NCBI GenBank assembly: GCA_031411495.1
Contig: JANOBD010000235.1
Location: forward strand, 124,001-188,000
Length of the DNA: 64,000 bases
Direction: 5' to 3'
Source: JANOBD01 sp031411495
Lineage (GTDB): Bacteria; Planctomycetota; Phycisphaerae; Tepidisphaerales; Tepidisphaeraceae
The notes beneath the pieces were generated by a model. That model worked only from the letters and a program-made list of their open reading frames with translations, made no database searches and was not told where the DNA came from. A program made the translations under genes and the position numbers. Below, piece after piece: positions 54,083 through 62,383 of the stretch; the first letter of the stretch is position 1; the number at the start of each line of letters is the position of its first letter.

Positions 54083-55057
54083 ATGAGAGACCGCGTGATG
54101 ATTTCCGCCCCGTATATGCAGCCGGTCGTCGACCGATTCATGCCAGCGTTCGATGAGGCCAACCTTGACGTTTTCGTGCCGCCGGTCAATGAGCGGATGG
54201 AAGTGGAAGACATTCTGCCGCTCATCGGCGACGTCGACGGCGTCATCTGCGGTGACGACCGGTTCACCCGTCGCGTGCTCGAACGTGCGCCGCGGCTGAA
54301 GGTGATCAGCAAATGGGGCACTGGCATCGACTCGATCGACCAGCAGGCCTGTCGCGATCTCGGCATCCGCGTCTGCAACACGCCCAACGCCTTCACCATT
54401 CCCGTTGCGGATTCTGTGTTCGCGTACATGCTCGCCTTTGCGCGGCGAAGCTTTGAGATGGACACGGAGATGAAGGCAGGGAAGTGGGAAAAGATTCCCG
54501 GCTTCAGCCTGAGCGAAAAGACGCTCGGCATCATCGGTGTCGGCAACATCGGCCGCGAAGTGACACGCCGCGCCCGTGCGTTCGGCATGAAGGTGCTTGG
54601 CTGCGACCCGGTCGCGCCGCCGCCGGAGTTTGTCGGCGCCACCGGCATCGACATGGTCTCGCTCGATCGAGTTCTTCGCGAGTCGGACATCATCACGCTC
54701 CATACCGACCTGAACCCATCGAGCCAGCACCTGATCAACTTTGAATCCCTGGCAAAGATGAAGCCGACGGCCATCGTCATCAATACCAGCCGTGGTCCGG
54801 TGGTGCATGAGTCGGCGCTGGTCGATGCGTTGCAGGTTGGCCAGATTGCGGCCGCGGCGCTTGATGTCTTTGAGCACGAACCGCTCCCGCTGCACAGCCC
54901 GCTGCGCTCGATGAAGAACGTGCTCATCGCGCCGCACAATTCGAACTCGTCGCCGGCGGCGTGGGAGCGCGTCCACGTCAACACGATCCGAAACCTGATC
55001 AACGGACTGAAAGAGGTGCGGCGATGGACAAACGAATCGTTGCGATTACCGGCGTAG
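54083..55057 (+). CDS. D-2-hydroxyacid dehydrogenase (SerA-like)
   Basis: A 324-residue NAD-dependent dehydrogenase. The GVGNIGREVTRRARAFGMKVLGCDP Rossmann motif, the catalytic set Arg (INTSRGPVV), Glu (EHEPLP) and His (APHNSNSS), and KWGTGIDSIDQQACRDLGI are all in place. GGAGG six bases before ATG 54083 supports the start. Embedded in the glycan cluster, it most likely oxidises a 2-hydroxy acid for a sugar-acid precursor and not serine biosynthesis; that is inference. It overlaps the following SDR gene by 34 bases. Confidence 0.88.
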   Translation: MRDRVMISAPYMQPVVDRFMPAFDEANLDVFVPPVNERMEVEDILPLIGDVDGVICGDDRFTRRVLERAPRLKVISKWGTGIDSIDQQACRDLGIRVCNTPNAFTIPVADSVFAYMLAFARRSFEMDTEMKAGKWEKIPGFSLSEKTLGIIGVGNIGREVTRRARAFGMKVLGCDPVAPPPEFVGATGIDMVSLDRVLRESDIITLHTDLNPSSQHLINFESLAKMKPTAIVINTSRGPVVHESALVDALQVGQIAAAALDVFEHEPLPLHSPLRSMKNVLIAPHNSNSSPAAWERVHVNTIRNLINGLKEVRRWTNESLRLPA

Positions 55058-55800
55058 CCGGCGGCATCGGCGGGGCTTCCGCCAAGGTCTTCTCCGAAAT
55101 GGGGTGGCACGTCGTCGGCATCGACCGGCGCGCCGCAGCCAAGGACGAAGCCACGTGTGACCACTTCATCCGCGCCGATGTGGCCGACGAAGAAGCGCCG
55201 CACCAAATCTTTGAGGAGATCGCCAGCAGGTACGGGCGGCTGGATGCGCTCGTGAACAACGCCGCCTGCCAGATCTGCAAGCCGATCATCGAGACCTCCG
55301 CCGCCGAGTGGGACCAGATCTTCGCGTGCAACGTGCGGAGCGTGCACCTCTCGGTGGCCAAGGCGTATCCGATCATCAAGAAGGTCCACGGCTCGATCGT
55401 GAACGTCAGCAGTGTCCACGCGGTCGCCACGAGCAAGCACATCGCCGCCTACGCGGCCAGCAAAGGCGCGCTCCTCGCGCTGACGCGGGCGATGGCGCTC
55501 GAGTTCGGTGAAGACGGCGTCCGCGTGAACGCGGTGCTGCCCGGCGCGGTCGATACCGCCATGCTCCACGCCGGCCTGCAGCGCGGACACGTCGCGGGAA
55601 CCGATGGTGAAGCGTCCCGCTCCACCATCGACAAGCTCGTCCGCGGCCTGGGAAAGAAACACGTCATGGGTCGAGTCGGAAGACCGCGCGAGATCGGCCA
55701 GGCGATCGCCTTCCTCGCCGACAGCGAGAAGTCGAGCTTCATCACCGGCCAGGCGATGATCGTCGATGGCGGGGCGACGGCGCGACTGAGCACCGAGTGA
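55024..55800 (+). CDS. Short-chain dehydrogenase/reductase
   Basis: A 258-residue classical SDR. TGVAGGIGGASAKVF is the cofactor glycine motif, ALVNNAA the structural NNAG variant, IVNVSSVHAVA supplies the Ser, and YAASKGALLALTRAMA the catalytic YxxxK. RVNAVLPGAVDT and GQAMIVDGGAT close the fold. The acidic residue in GIDRR suggests NAD preference. The ATG at 55024 follows AGGTG and lies inside the preceding gene, so the two are translationally coupled. Last gene of the cluster. Confidence 0.9.
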   Translation: MDKRIVAITGVAGGIGGASAKVFSEMGWHVVGIDRRAAAKDEATCDHFIRADVADEEAPHQIFEEIASRYGRLDALVNNAACQICKPIIETSAAEWDQIFACNVRSVHLSVAKAYPIIKKVHGSIVNVSSVHAVATSKHIAAYAASKGALLALTRAMALEFGEDGVRVNAVLPGAVDTAMLHAGLQRGHVAGTDGEASRSTIDKLVRGLGKKHVMGRVGRPREIGQAIAFLADSEKSSFITGQAMIVDGGATARLSTE

Positions 55801-55866
55801 GGGCTGGCCCCATCGGGTTTCCGCAGCGGGTTGAAAAGTTCCATCGCCAATGAGACGAGCCTGCCG

Positions 55867-56454
55867 TCACATCGCCGCGTGATGATGGTCGCCCATGTCC
55901 TGGCCGCCGGTGTCGTGGGCTACGCCGCCGTCGAACTTCACGACGCCCCGCTGGCGTTTTACCGCGATGACGCGCTGCTTGATGGCGTCATAGAGTTTAC
56001 GGGGCTCGGGAAGTGAGCGGAGCGGGAGGACGGGGTTGGTGGCGTCGTTGCTGTGAACGTTAATGGTGCCAACGCCGAGCATGCGGTCGAGAACGCCTTG
56101 GCGCATCTGGACATCATCGACGTGCCAGAGTTCGATGGTGTCGATGCGCTTGCTGAAGAGGCCTTGCTCGTAGTCGATGCGGTAGTTGCTGATCTTATAG
56201 CGATTCTTCCGCACCAGCATGAGCGGGAGGATCAGGACGAGGATCGCGAGGAGGATGCCTATCGCCAGGCTCAACCACGCGTAGCTGTTCGTGTAAGCGA
56301 AGAGTGCAACGCCAATAGCGAGGATGACAAGGGCCGAAGCCACGCACTTGAACACGAGCCCCAGTTCGCCGCGCAGTTTGGGCGAGCCTTCGTAGAAAAC
56401 GACTTCGACATCGGGCGCCGGGGCGACGTTGGAGGTGTTCTGTGGTTGCGACAT
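55867..56454 (-). CDS. Membrane PH-domain protein (bPH2/YdbS-like)
   Basis: A 195-residue protein. Two hydrophobic helices (CVASALVILAIGVALFAYTN, LSLAIGILLAILVLILPLMLV) are followed by a bacterial pleckstrin-homology-like domain: NRYKISNYRIDYEQGLFSKRIDTIELWHVDDVQMRQGVLDRMLGVGTINV, the DUF304 pattern. Such proteins sit in the inner membrane with no known catalytic role. The C-terminus is His/Gly-rich. The ATG at 56454 is used; there is no clear SD. It lies 10 bases after the EVE-domain gene, so it is probably second in that transcript. Confidence 0.85.
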   Translation of the reverse strand: MSQPQNTSNVAPAPDVEVVFYEGSPKLRGELGLVFKCVASALVILAIGVALFAYTNSYAWLSLAIGILLAILVLILPLMLVRKNRYKISNYRIDYEQGLFSKRIDTIELWHVDDVQMRQGVLDRMLGVGTINVHSNDATNPVLPLRSLPEPRKLYDAIKQRVIAVKRQRGVVKFDGGVAHDTGGQDMGDHHHAAM

Positions 56455-56464
56455 GGATAAGAAT

Positions 56465-56884
56465 TTACTTCGCTTTGCCGCCGGAGGATAGGTCAATCAG
56501 CCGGTTCCAGATTTTGTCCGAAGTTGGAACCACGCTGAGCCTTCCAATGCGAAGGAGGTCCCAACCCTCGAACGCTTTATCGGCCTTGATCGTTTCGAGC
56601 GTAACGGGGGATTTGAGCTTGGACTTGAACTTCAGGTCGACGACGACCGACTTCTCATCGTCGCTCTTGGGGTCTTTGCGCGGCGCGGAGGACACCTCGG
56701 CGATCGCGACACATTGTCGCTCGGCGCCGGTGTGGTAGATCACGACCCGGTCGCCTTTCTTCATCGAGCGAAGATGGATGCGCGCCGCGGCGTTGGCTAT
56801 GCCGTCCCAGGTGGTCGTCTTCTCGCGGGCGAGATCATCCGCGGAGTAGGTGGTGGGTTCGGTCTTGAGGAGCCAGTTGGCCAT
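56465..56884 (-). CDS. EVE-domain protein (thymocyte nuclear protein/DUF55 type)
   Basis: A 139-residue single EVE domain: NWLLKTEPTTYSADDLAREKTTTWDGIANAAARIHLRSMKKGDRVVIYHTGAE, then VVVDLKFKSKLKSPVTLETIK and RLSVVPTSDKIWNRLIDL. EVE domains bind modified bases in DNA or RNA; the single-domain version is common in bacteria. The start ATG 56884 gives the canonical MANWLL N-terminus. It precedes the PH-domain gene. Confidence 0.9.
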   Translation of the reverse strand: MANWLLKTEPTTYSADDLAREKTTTWDGIANAAARIHLRSMKKGDRVVIYHTGAERQCVAIAEVSSAPRKDPKSDDEKSVVVDLKFKSKLKSPVTLETIKADKAFEGWDLLRIGRLSVVPTSDKIWNRLIDLSSGGKAK

Positions 56885-57004
56885 GGAGATCAATTCCCAA
56901 TGTCGAAGTTCGAATGAAGAATGAAACTCGAATGAGCGAATGAAAAATGACGAAACAAACTTCGACTACAGTGAGCTGCTTTCCTATTCGAAAATTCGAT
57001 CATT

Positions 57005-57034
57005 CATTCGTCATTCGGATTTCGAGTTTCGTCA
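57005..57034. repeat. Dispersed repeat, copy 1 (ATTCGTCATTCGGATTTCGA type)
   Basis: This 30-base stretch reads ATTCGTCATTCGGATTTCGA followed by GTTTCGTCA. A near-identical copy occurs at 58857-58890. The left neighbour (56900-56950) holds partly inverted pieces of the same word (GAATGACGAAAC-like). It fills the EVE-YlbF gap. Confidence 0.6.
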
Positions 57035-57037
57035 CTC

Positions 57038-57451
57038 TCACCCCGGATAGACCAGCTTCGGCCCGCCCGCGGCAGCGCCGTTGCCGCCGCTCGCCTTCGC
57101 GCCTTGCTGCGCCTCCGCGACGGGCTTCTGCCATGCCTGGCTCACCTTGCGGAGCAGTTCGGTCAGTTCCATCTGGGCGATGCTGAACGCCTTGACCTTC
57201 AGGTTGCTGGCGATCGTCTGCTGGAGCATCTGCAGCTTCTGTTTCTGGGCAGCCGTGATCGGCTGGCCGGATTGTTCCTGCTGGCCTAGCGCCTGAACTT
57301 CCTGGTCGAACTGCTGGAAGAGCCGCGATGCTTCCGGGTCGGCGGCGATGGCCTTCTGCGCGTCGGCGTAGCGGGTGATGGCGCTGTGCTCGGTGATGAG
57401 TTTGCCGAGCTTCTCGGCGGCGTCGATGATCTGCTGGGTGTCGGCGGGCAT
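57038..57451 (-). CDS. YlbF/YmcA-family protein
   Basis: A 137-residue helical protein. IIDAAEKLGKLITEHSAITRYADAQKAIAADPEASRLFQQFDQEVQAL is the YlbF pattern. The middle is Gln-rich (QEQSGQPITAAQKQKLQMLQQTI), and ELTELLRKVSQAW follows. In Bacillus, YlbF and YmcA form a complex that aids RNA processing and development; outside Firmicutes the role is unknown. A Gly/Ala-rich tail ends the protein. Good SD-like AAGGAACGT upstream. Confidence 0.85.
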   Translation of the reverse strand: MPADTQQIIDAAEKLGKLITEHSAITRYADAQKAIAADPEASRLFQQFDQEVQALGQQEQSGQPITAAQKQKLQMLQQTIASNLKVKAFSIAQMELTELLRKVSQAWQKPVAEAQQGAKASGGNGAAAGGPKLVYPG

Positions 57452-57528
57452 CTTTTACGTTCCTTTCAAAAACCTATGATAGGCCGGCACGATACACGAT
57501 CGACCGGCGAGTGTGGAGTGATCAGGGT

Positions 57529-57727
57529 AAACGCGAAGGCGCGAAGAGCGCGAAGGACGGACGCGAAGAAGAGAGGGGAAATTTGAAGGTCACGCGGATG
57601 AGCGAACGGCCGACGCGGCTCATCAGTGCCAAGACCGCGTTGCGCCGTCTCGATCCTGGAATGCCGGAATCCTCGTCCGACGCTTTCCTTCGCGTCTGAC
57701 TTTCGCGCTCTTCGCGCCTTCGCGTTT
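57529..57727. repeat. Pair of inverted CTTCGCG-type repeat arms
   Basis: The left arm (57529-57573) contains AAACGCGAAGGCGCGAAGAG followed by CGCGAA; the right arm (57684-57727) is nearly its exact reverse complement, ending just before the ThiF gene. About 26 bases pair perfectly and the rest imperfectly, across a 110-base interior with no gene. Confidence 0.75.
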
Positions 57728-57736
57728 TCAGGAACC

Positions 57737-58768
57737 ATGACGGACCGTTACCACCGACAATCCCTCCTTCCCCAGATCGGCAGGGCCGGTCAGGAGCGAT
57801 TGCGCGCCGCTCACGTCCTTCTGCTGGGCGTTGGAGCGCTCGGGTCGACCATCGCCGAGCAACTCGTCCGCGCCGGCATCGGCAAGCTTACGCTCGTGGA
57901 TCGCGATGTCGTCGAACTCACCAATCTGCAGCGGCAGACGCTGTTCGATGAGTCGGATGCTCGCCGGGGATTGCCAAAGGTAGAGGCGGCGGCGTCGCGG
58001 CTCCACGACGTCAACTCCGAAGTGGAACTCGAGTCGCGCGCCATCGATGTCGATGCATCCAACATCGAATCGCTCATCGAGAATGACTCGACGCTGATCC
58101 TTGACGGCTCCGACAACGCCGAGCTTCGATATCTCATCAACGATGTGTCGATCAAGCGGTCGCGGCCCTGGGTGATGGGCGGTTGTATTGGTACGGAAGG
58201 GCGGATCGCGAGTTTTGACCCGAAGCATGAAGGATCCCCTTGCCTGCGATGTCTTTTCCCGACGCCGCCCAGCGCCGGGGAACTCGCCACCTGCGACACG
58301 GCCGGAGTGCTCGCGCCGGCGATCGGTGTCGTTGCCTCACTCCAGGTCGCAAGCGCGATGCGGATGATCGTCGGCGACGGTTCACCGCTCCAGCTCATCA
58401 CGATCGACGTATGGAGCGGACGATTCAAGACGATCGACCTCAGCGGCGCGCGTGTGGCCGACTGCATCTGCTGCGCCGAAAAATCGTTCGAGTTCCTCAA
58501 CCGCGCCAGTGCGGGCGGCACGCGACTCTGTGGCCGCAACGTGGTCCAGGTTCGGCCGCCGTCGCCGACGCGGATCGACTTGCTCAAACTCGCCGACAAG
58601 CTCAGGCCAATCGCCACCGTCGACGCGACGCAGCTGATGCTCAAACTCATCCTGAACGAAAAGCCCGACCACCCGATCAACCTTTTCGGTGATGGCCGCA
58701 TGCTGGTGTTCGGGACTGATGATCCGACGGTGGCGAGATCGATTTATGCGCGAGTGGTCGGAACGTAG
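57737..58768 (+). CDS. ThiF/MoeB-family E1-like adenylyltransferase
   Basis: A 343-residue protein. RYHRQSLLPQIGRAGQERL is the family start, VLLLGVGALGSTIAEQLVRAGIGKLTLVDRDVVELTNLQRQ the ATP-binding Rossmann core, and SPCLRC plus DCICC are the two zinc CxxC pairs. CDTAGVLAPAIGVVASLQVASAMR includes the catalytic-cysteine loop. Such enzymes adenylate the C-terminus of ThiS or MoaD-like sulfur carriers. The C-terminal 70 residues are not a full rhodanese domain. The start ATG 57737 directly follows an inverted repeat. No thi/moa gene is adjacent. Confidence 0.9.
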   Translation: MTDRYHRQSLLPQIGRAGQERLRAAHVLLLGVGALGSTIAEQLVRAGIGKLTLVDRDVVELTNLQRQTLFDESDARRGLPKVEAAASRLHDVNSEVELESRAIDVDASNIESLIENDSTLILDGSDNAELRYLINDVSIKRSRPWVMGGCIGTEGRIASFDPKHEGSPCLRCLFPTPPSAGELATCDTAGVLAPAIGVVASLQVASAMRMIVGDGSPLQLITIDVWSGRFKTIDLSGARVADCICCAEKSFEFLNRASAGGTRLCGRNVVQVRPPSPTRIDLLKLADKLRPIATVDATQLMLKLILNEKPDHPINLFGDGRMLVFGTDDPTVARSIYARVVGT

Positions 58769-58775
58769 CCGAAAT

Positions 58776-58890
58776 CACGGATCCGAAATCCGAATAAAGA
58801 ACGAATGTCAAAGTTCGGATGGCTGATTGATGAACCGAAGACGTACGGCTCGCATCGATTCGTCATTCGGATTTCGAACTTCGTCATTTC
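58776..58890. repeat. Dispersed repeat, copy 2, with inverted partner
   Basis: ATTCGTCATTCGGATTTCGA followed by ACTTCGTCA (58859-58888) matches copy 1 at 57005 in about 27 of 30 positions. Its reverse complement, CGAAATCCGAAT with ACGAAT, lies at 58782-58803, making an imperfect hairpin between the ThiF and SseB genes. Confidence 0.6.
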
Positions 58891-58929
58891 ACCGCGATAA
58901 CCTCGCCTCTTCGTGCTAACATCCCGCAA

Positions 58930-59724
58930 ATGTCCGGCTTCGGCGACCCCAACGTCTATCAGCCCCGCGCACCCGCGAACCCGCGGCTGCTCAAGGCGCT
59001 TTCGTCTTCCACGACCGATCCGCAGGCGCGCCACGGCTTCTACGAAGCGCTGATGAACAGCGTTGTTCTCGTACCGACCACGACGGTGACGACCGATTCA
59101 TTGCCGAGCACCGCCGACAAGAAGTTCCTGCTCGTCGAAGACGAGAAGGGCGTTCCCGCCGTCGCGCTCTTTACCGATCTCGCCGCAATGCAACGTTGGC
59201 AGCCCGGCAGCACGGGGTTCCTGTCGCTGCCGATGCCGCAGTTTCTTCGCGAGAGCTTTCCCGCGAGCGCGGGCGGCGTGTGGATCAACATCGCCGACCG
59301 GTCGGCCCGGTTCGTTTCCCGCCAGGAATTGTCGCAGGTGACCAGCGGACTGATTTGCGCGAGCTACGCGGCGCAAATCGAAAAGGAACTCGCGCCGCTT
59401 TACGCGGACTTCGAGCCGCACTTGCCGCCTACTTTGCCTGATGAACTGTTGACGCGCATCGTGACGACGATTCGCCGCGAGGCGGATGTCGCCAGCGCGT
59501 ACGTGATGGAGCTCGACCCGAAGCCGAAGAAGGCGCGGCTCTGCGTTGGCCTGCGACTCGGGCGATTGCTGGAAGAAGCGCAAATCGACCAACTCCTGCG
59601 GCGCGTCGCCCGGCAGATCAACGTCCGCCGACTGCACCGCGGCACGATCGACGTGATCGTTCTCGACTTCGCCAAGCACAAGGCCGTCGCGGGAAAGATC
59701 CCGGCAACGTTCGAGCGGGCGTGA
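58930..59724 (+). CDS. SseB-family protein
   Basis: A 264-residue protein. The N-terminal SseB domain has FYEALMNSVVLVPTT, KKFLLVEDEKGVPAVALFTDLAAMQRW, and GGVWINIADRSARFVSRQEL. The C-terminal SseB_C part has VTTIRREADVASAYVMELDPKPKKARLCVGLRL and INVRRLHRGTIDVIVLD. SseB was named for serine sensitivity in E. coli, but its function is poorly known. Length and both domains fit. Single-gene unit, with a repeat-filled gap before it. Confidence 0.85.
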   Translation: MSGFGDPNVYQPRAPANPRLLKALSSSTTDPQARHGFYEALMNSVVLVPTTTVTTDSLPSTADKKFLLVEDEKGVPAVALFTDLAAMQRWQPGSTGFLSLPMPQFLRESFPASAGGVWINIADRSARFVSRQELSQVTSGLICASYAAQIEKELAPLYADFEPHLPPTLPDELLTRIVTTIRREADVASAYVMELDPKPKKARLCVGLRLGRLLEEAQIDQLLRRVARQINVRRLHRGTIDVIVLDFAKHKAVAGKIPATFERA

Positions 59725-59755
59725 ATCGGCCGCCGAGCAACACGGCTGGACGTGG

Positions 59756-60595
59756 ATGATGCGCTCGCCAATCTTGATGATTCTGACCTTCATGATAGCT
59801 GCACTTCATTACGCCGGTGCAGGACAGAGCACACAACCCGTTCCAACCATGCCGACCACGATTCCCGCAGCCATCCCCACCCCGCGCGATGATGCCAATT
59901 CGCGCATCGCCCACGAAAAACTCGTCGCCAAGGCGAAGGCCGGCGGGATCGATCTCTACTTCCTCGGCGACTCGATCACGCGCCGCTGGGGATGCACCGA
60001 TCCGCAGTGGGCCGAACTGCTCGCGAACTGGAAGCGGAACTTTTTCGGCTGGAACGCGGCCAACTTCGGTTGGGGCGCGGACCGTATCGAAAACATCCTC
60101 TGGCGAATCGAGAACGGCGAACTCGACGGCGTGAATCCAAAGGTGATTGTCGTTCTGGCCGGCACGAACAACGTCGGTGACGCGCCAGGCGACGAGAAAA
60201 AAATCGGCGACATCGTTGCCGGTTTCCACGCGCTCCTGGCTGCGTGCAAAGCCAAGGCGCCCGACGCGAAGTTCGTCGTCACGGCGATTTTCCCACGGAA
60301 CGACAACAAGGCCGTGTTGCCGGAGATCAGGCAGATCAACGCACGTCTCGCGGAGCTCGCGGATGATCGCACTATCTACTTTTTAAATGTGAACGACCGA
60401 CTTGCGGATGCTGATGGGAATCTTCTGGAGGGGATGACCATCGACGGTCTACATTTGACGCCGAAGGGATACCAGGTGTGGGCGGATGGCCTGCAGCCGA
60501 TCCTCGGCAAGTTGCTCGGTCCGCGCGCGGCAACCGACCACGCGCCGCCCCCGACCGGAGATCCGTCCGCGTCAAAGCCGGCCGGTGGGAGCTGA
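59756..60595 (+). CDS. Secreted SGNH/GDSL hydrolase
   Basis: A 279-residue protein with a signal peptide (ILMILTFMIAALHYAGAG). The four SGNH blocks are clear: YFLGDSIT (Ser nucleophile), NFGWGADR (Gly), VVLAGTNNVGD (Asn) and MTIDGLHLTPKGY (Asp/His). The pattern is that of platelet-activating-factor acetylhydrolase-like esterases acting on O-acetyl groups of sugars or lipids. The C-terminus is Pro-rich. It starts 31 bases after the SseB-like gene. Confidence 0.88.
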   Translation: MMRSPILMILTFMIAALHYAGAGQSTQPVPTMPTTIPAAIPTPRDDANSRIAHEKLVAKAKAGGIDLYFLGDSITRRWGCTDPQWAELLANWKRNFFGWNAANFGWGADRIENILWRIENGELDGVNPKVIVVLAGTNNVGDAPGDEKKIGDIVAGFHALLAACKAKAPDAKFVVTAIFPRNDNKAVLPEIRQINARLAELADDRTIYFLNVNDRLADADGNLLEGMTIDGLHLTPKGYQVWADGLQPILGKLLGPRAATDHAPPPTGDPSASKPAGGS

Positions 60596-60735
60596 ATGCG
60601 TGTTGCGCGGCGGTCTGGAACGGTTACGCAGTTTCTGCCGCTCCCGCCAGTGTCGTGCCGGAGCCCGCTGGCGTGGGCCAGACCGGCGCGTACACTCTTT
60701 CCCTTCCCAAACACGTGTCTCTGTCCGGGAGCCAG

Positions 60736-61992
60736 ATGAAGCTTGCACAGTCCGATCCTGTCGTCGCCAATCTTATCGCCAAGGAGGCGCTGCGCCAGCA
60801 GAACACGCTGGAGATGATCGCCAGCGAGAACCACACCTCCGAAGCCGTCATGGAAGCCCAGGGCTCGATCCTGACCAACAAGTACGCCGAGGGGTATCCC
60901 GGCAAGCGCTACTACAGCGGCTGCGAGTATTACGACGAGATCGAGAACCTCGCGATCGAACGCGCCTGCAAGATGTTCGACTGCAAGTTCGCGAACGTTC
61001 AGCCCCACAGCGGCGCGAACGCGAACTTCGCGGTGCAGTTCGCACTGATGAATCCGGGCGACACCTTCGCCGCGATCGAGCTTTCCAATGGCGGGCACCT
61101 CACGCACGGTTCGCCGGTGAACGTGAGCGGCAAGTGGCTTAAGCCGGTGCGGTACCGCCTGGTGGAAGACGAGAGCAAGAGCGACTGGGGATACCTCGAT
61201 TACGACTCGATCGACAAGGTGTGTGCCGAGCACAAGCCAAAAGTCTTGATGTGTGGCTTCAGCGCGTATTCACGCATCATCGACTTCAAGAAGTTCCGCG
61301 AGATCGCCGATCGCCACGGCGCGCTGCTGTGGGCGGACGTCGCTCACATCGCCGGGCTGTGTGTCGGCGGCGCTCATCCGCAGCCGTTCCCGCACTGCCA
61401 CATCGTCACGACGACGACGCACAAAACCCTCCGCGGCCCGCGCGGCGGATTGATCCTGACCAACGACGAAGAACTCGCCAAGCAATTCAACAAGGCGGTC
61501 TTCCCGGGCACGCAAGGCGGCCCGCTGATGCACGTGATCGCCGCCAAGGCCGTCGCGTTCGGCGAATGCCTGAAGCCGGAGTTCAAGACGTATGCCGCCA
61601 AGATCGTGAGCAACTGCAAGCGGCTCGCGAAGGAATTAACCGACAAGGGGTACAAGCTCGCCAGCCGAGGCACGGACAACCATTTGATCCTGGTCGACCT
61701 GCGTCCGATCGACGCGGAGCTGACCGGCAAGGCGGCGGCCGTGTGGCTCGAGCAGGTCGGCATCATCGCGAACATGAACACGGTGCCGAACGAGACTCGC
61801 AGCCCGATGCAGACGAGCGGAATTCGCCTGGGTACGCCCGCATTGACGACCCGTGGGCTCGATGAAAACGACATGGCGCTGGTGGCCGGCATCATCGACA
61901 GAACGTTCCGCAGCAAGGGCGATGCGGGAACGTTGGAGAAGATCAAGAAGGATGTGCTGGCGATCTGTGCGCGGTTCCCGATGGCGCATTGA
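60736..61992 (+). CDS. glyA: Serine hydroxymethyltransferase
   Basis: A 418-residue PLP enzyme that interconverts serine and glycine with tetrahydrofolate. LEMIASENHTSEAVMEAQGSILTNKYAEGYPGKRYY is diagnostic; the PLP lysine is Lys230 in TTTTHKTLRGPRGG. VWADVAH-like LLWADVAHIAGL binds PLP, and SGIRLGTPALTTRG lies near the C-terminus. The ATG at 60736 has GGGAG upstream; the frame is open further but those residues are not SHMT-like. It is convergent with the hypothetical gene at 62005, 12 bases away. Confidence 0.96.
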   Translation: MKLAQSDPVVANLIAKEALRQQNTLEMIASENHTSEAVMEAQGSILTNKYAEGYPGKRYYSGCEYYDEIENLAIERACKMFDCKFANVQPHSGANANFAVQFALMNPGDTFAAIELSNGGHLTHGSPVNVSGKWLKPVRYRLVEDESKSDWGYLDYDSIDKVCAEHKPKVLMCGFSAYSRIIDFKKFREIADRHGALLWADVAHIAGLCVGGAHPQPFPHCHIVTTTTHKTLRGPRGGLILTNDEELAKQFNKAVFPGTQGGPLMHVIAAKAVAFGECLKPEFKTYAAKIVSNCKRLAKELTDKGYKLASRGTDNHLILVDLRPIDAELTGKAAAVWLEQVGIIANMNTVPNETRSPMQTSGIRLGTPALTTRGLDENDMALVAGIIDRTFRSKGDAGTLEKIKKDVLAICARFPMAH

Positions 61993-62004
61993 TTGAGCGA
62001 ATCG

Positions 62005-62352
62005 TTAAGTCGCCCAAAACTCAGTGTCATCGAGAAAGCTAGACATCACTTCCAGGAGATGCGGTTCTGCCTTTTTTAAGGTGGCGATGATTTCGTGCGC
62101 CAGTGAGCTTCCGCGTTTCACAAAGACGACAGCTTCTTCGTCCGTGTGAAGACCGCCCCAACATAGGCGATGGAGAAACTTGTCAAAGCAGAGCTGATAC
62201 TGGTTGCCGCTCGCATCCTCAAGCAACGCGAAGCCAGTGCCACCGTCACGATAGATTCCCGCTCGCATGAGTCTGATTGGTCGGGTCGGTGGCAGCGGCC
62301 AATCTGAGATCTCTGGGAAGCCCGGGACTTGATCGTTTTGAGGTACCGTCAT
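62005..62352 (-). CDS. Hypothetical protein downstream of a toxin gene
   Basis: A 115-residue protein I do not recognise. It begins with a Pro-rich stretch (ISDWPLPPTRPIRLM), continues with GIYRDGGTGFALLEDASGNQYQLCFDKFLHRLCWGGLHTDEEAVVFV, and ends in an acidic helix. There are two Cys, one Trp-Gly-Gly turn and no membrane segment. It starts 31 bases after the Doc-type toxin gene on the same strand, so it may be a third member of that operon. Confidence 0.6.
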   Translation of the reverse strand: MTVPQNDQVPGFPEISDWPLPPTRPIRLMRAGIYRDGGTGFALLEDASGNQYQLCFDKFLHRLCWGGLHTDEEAVVFVKRGSSLAHEIIATLKKAEPHLLEVMSSFLDDTEFWAT

Positions 62353-62383
62353 GGGAAGAGGGGAAGAGCGGGTTGAGATCCCT

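Noticed and set aside
52234..55662. A 1,142-codon open frame on the minus strand across the glycan cluster
   Set aside because: It lies exactly opposite well-supported genes with conserved motifs. Its translation is His/Arg/Asp-rich with no family pattern, as expected from the complement of GC-rich codons.
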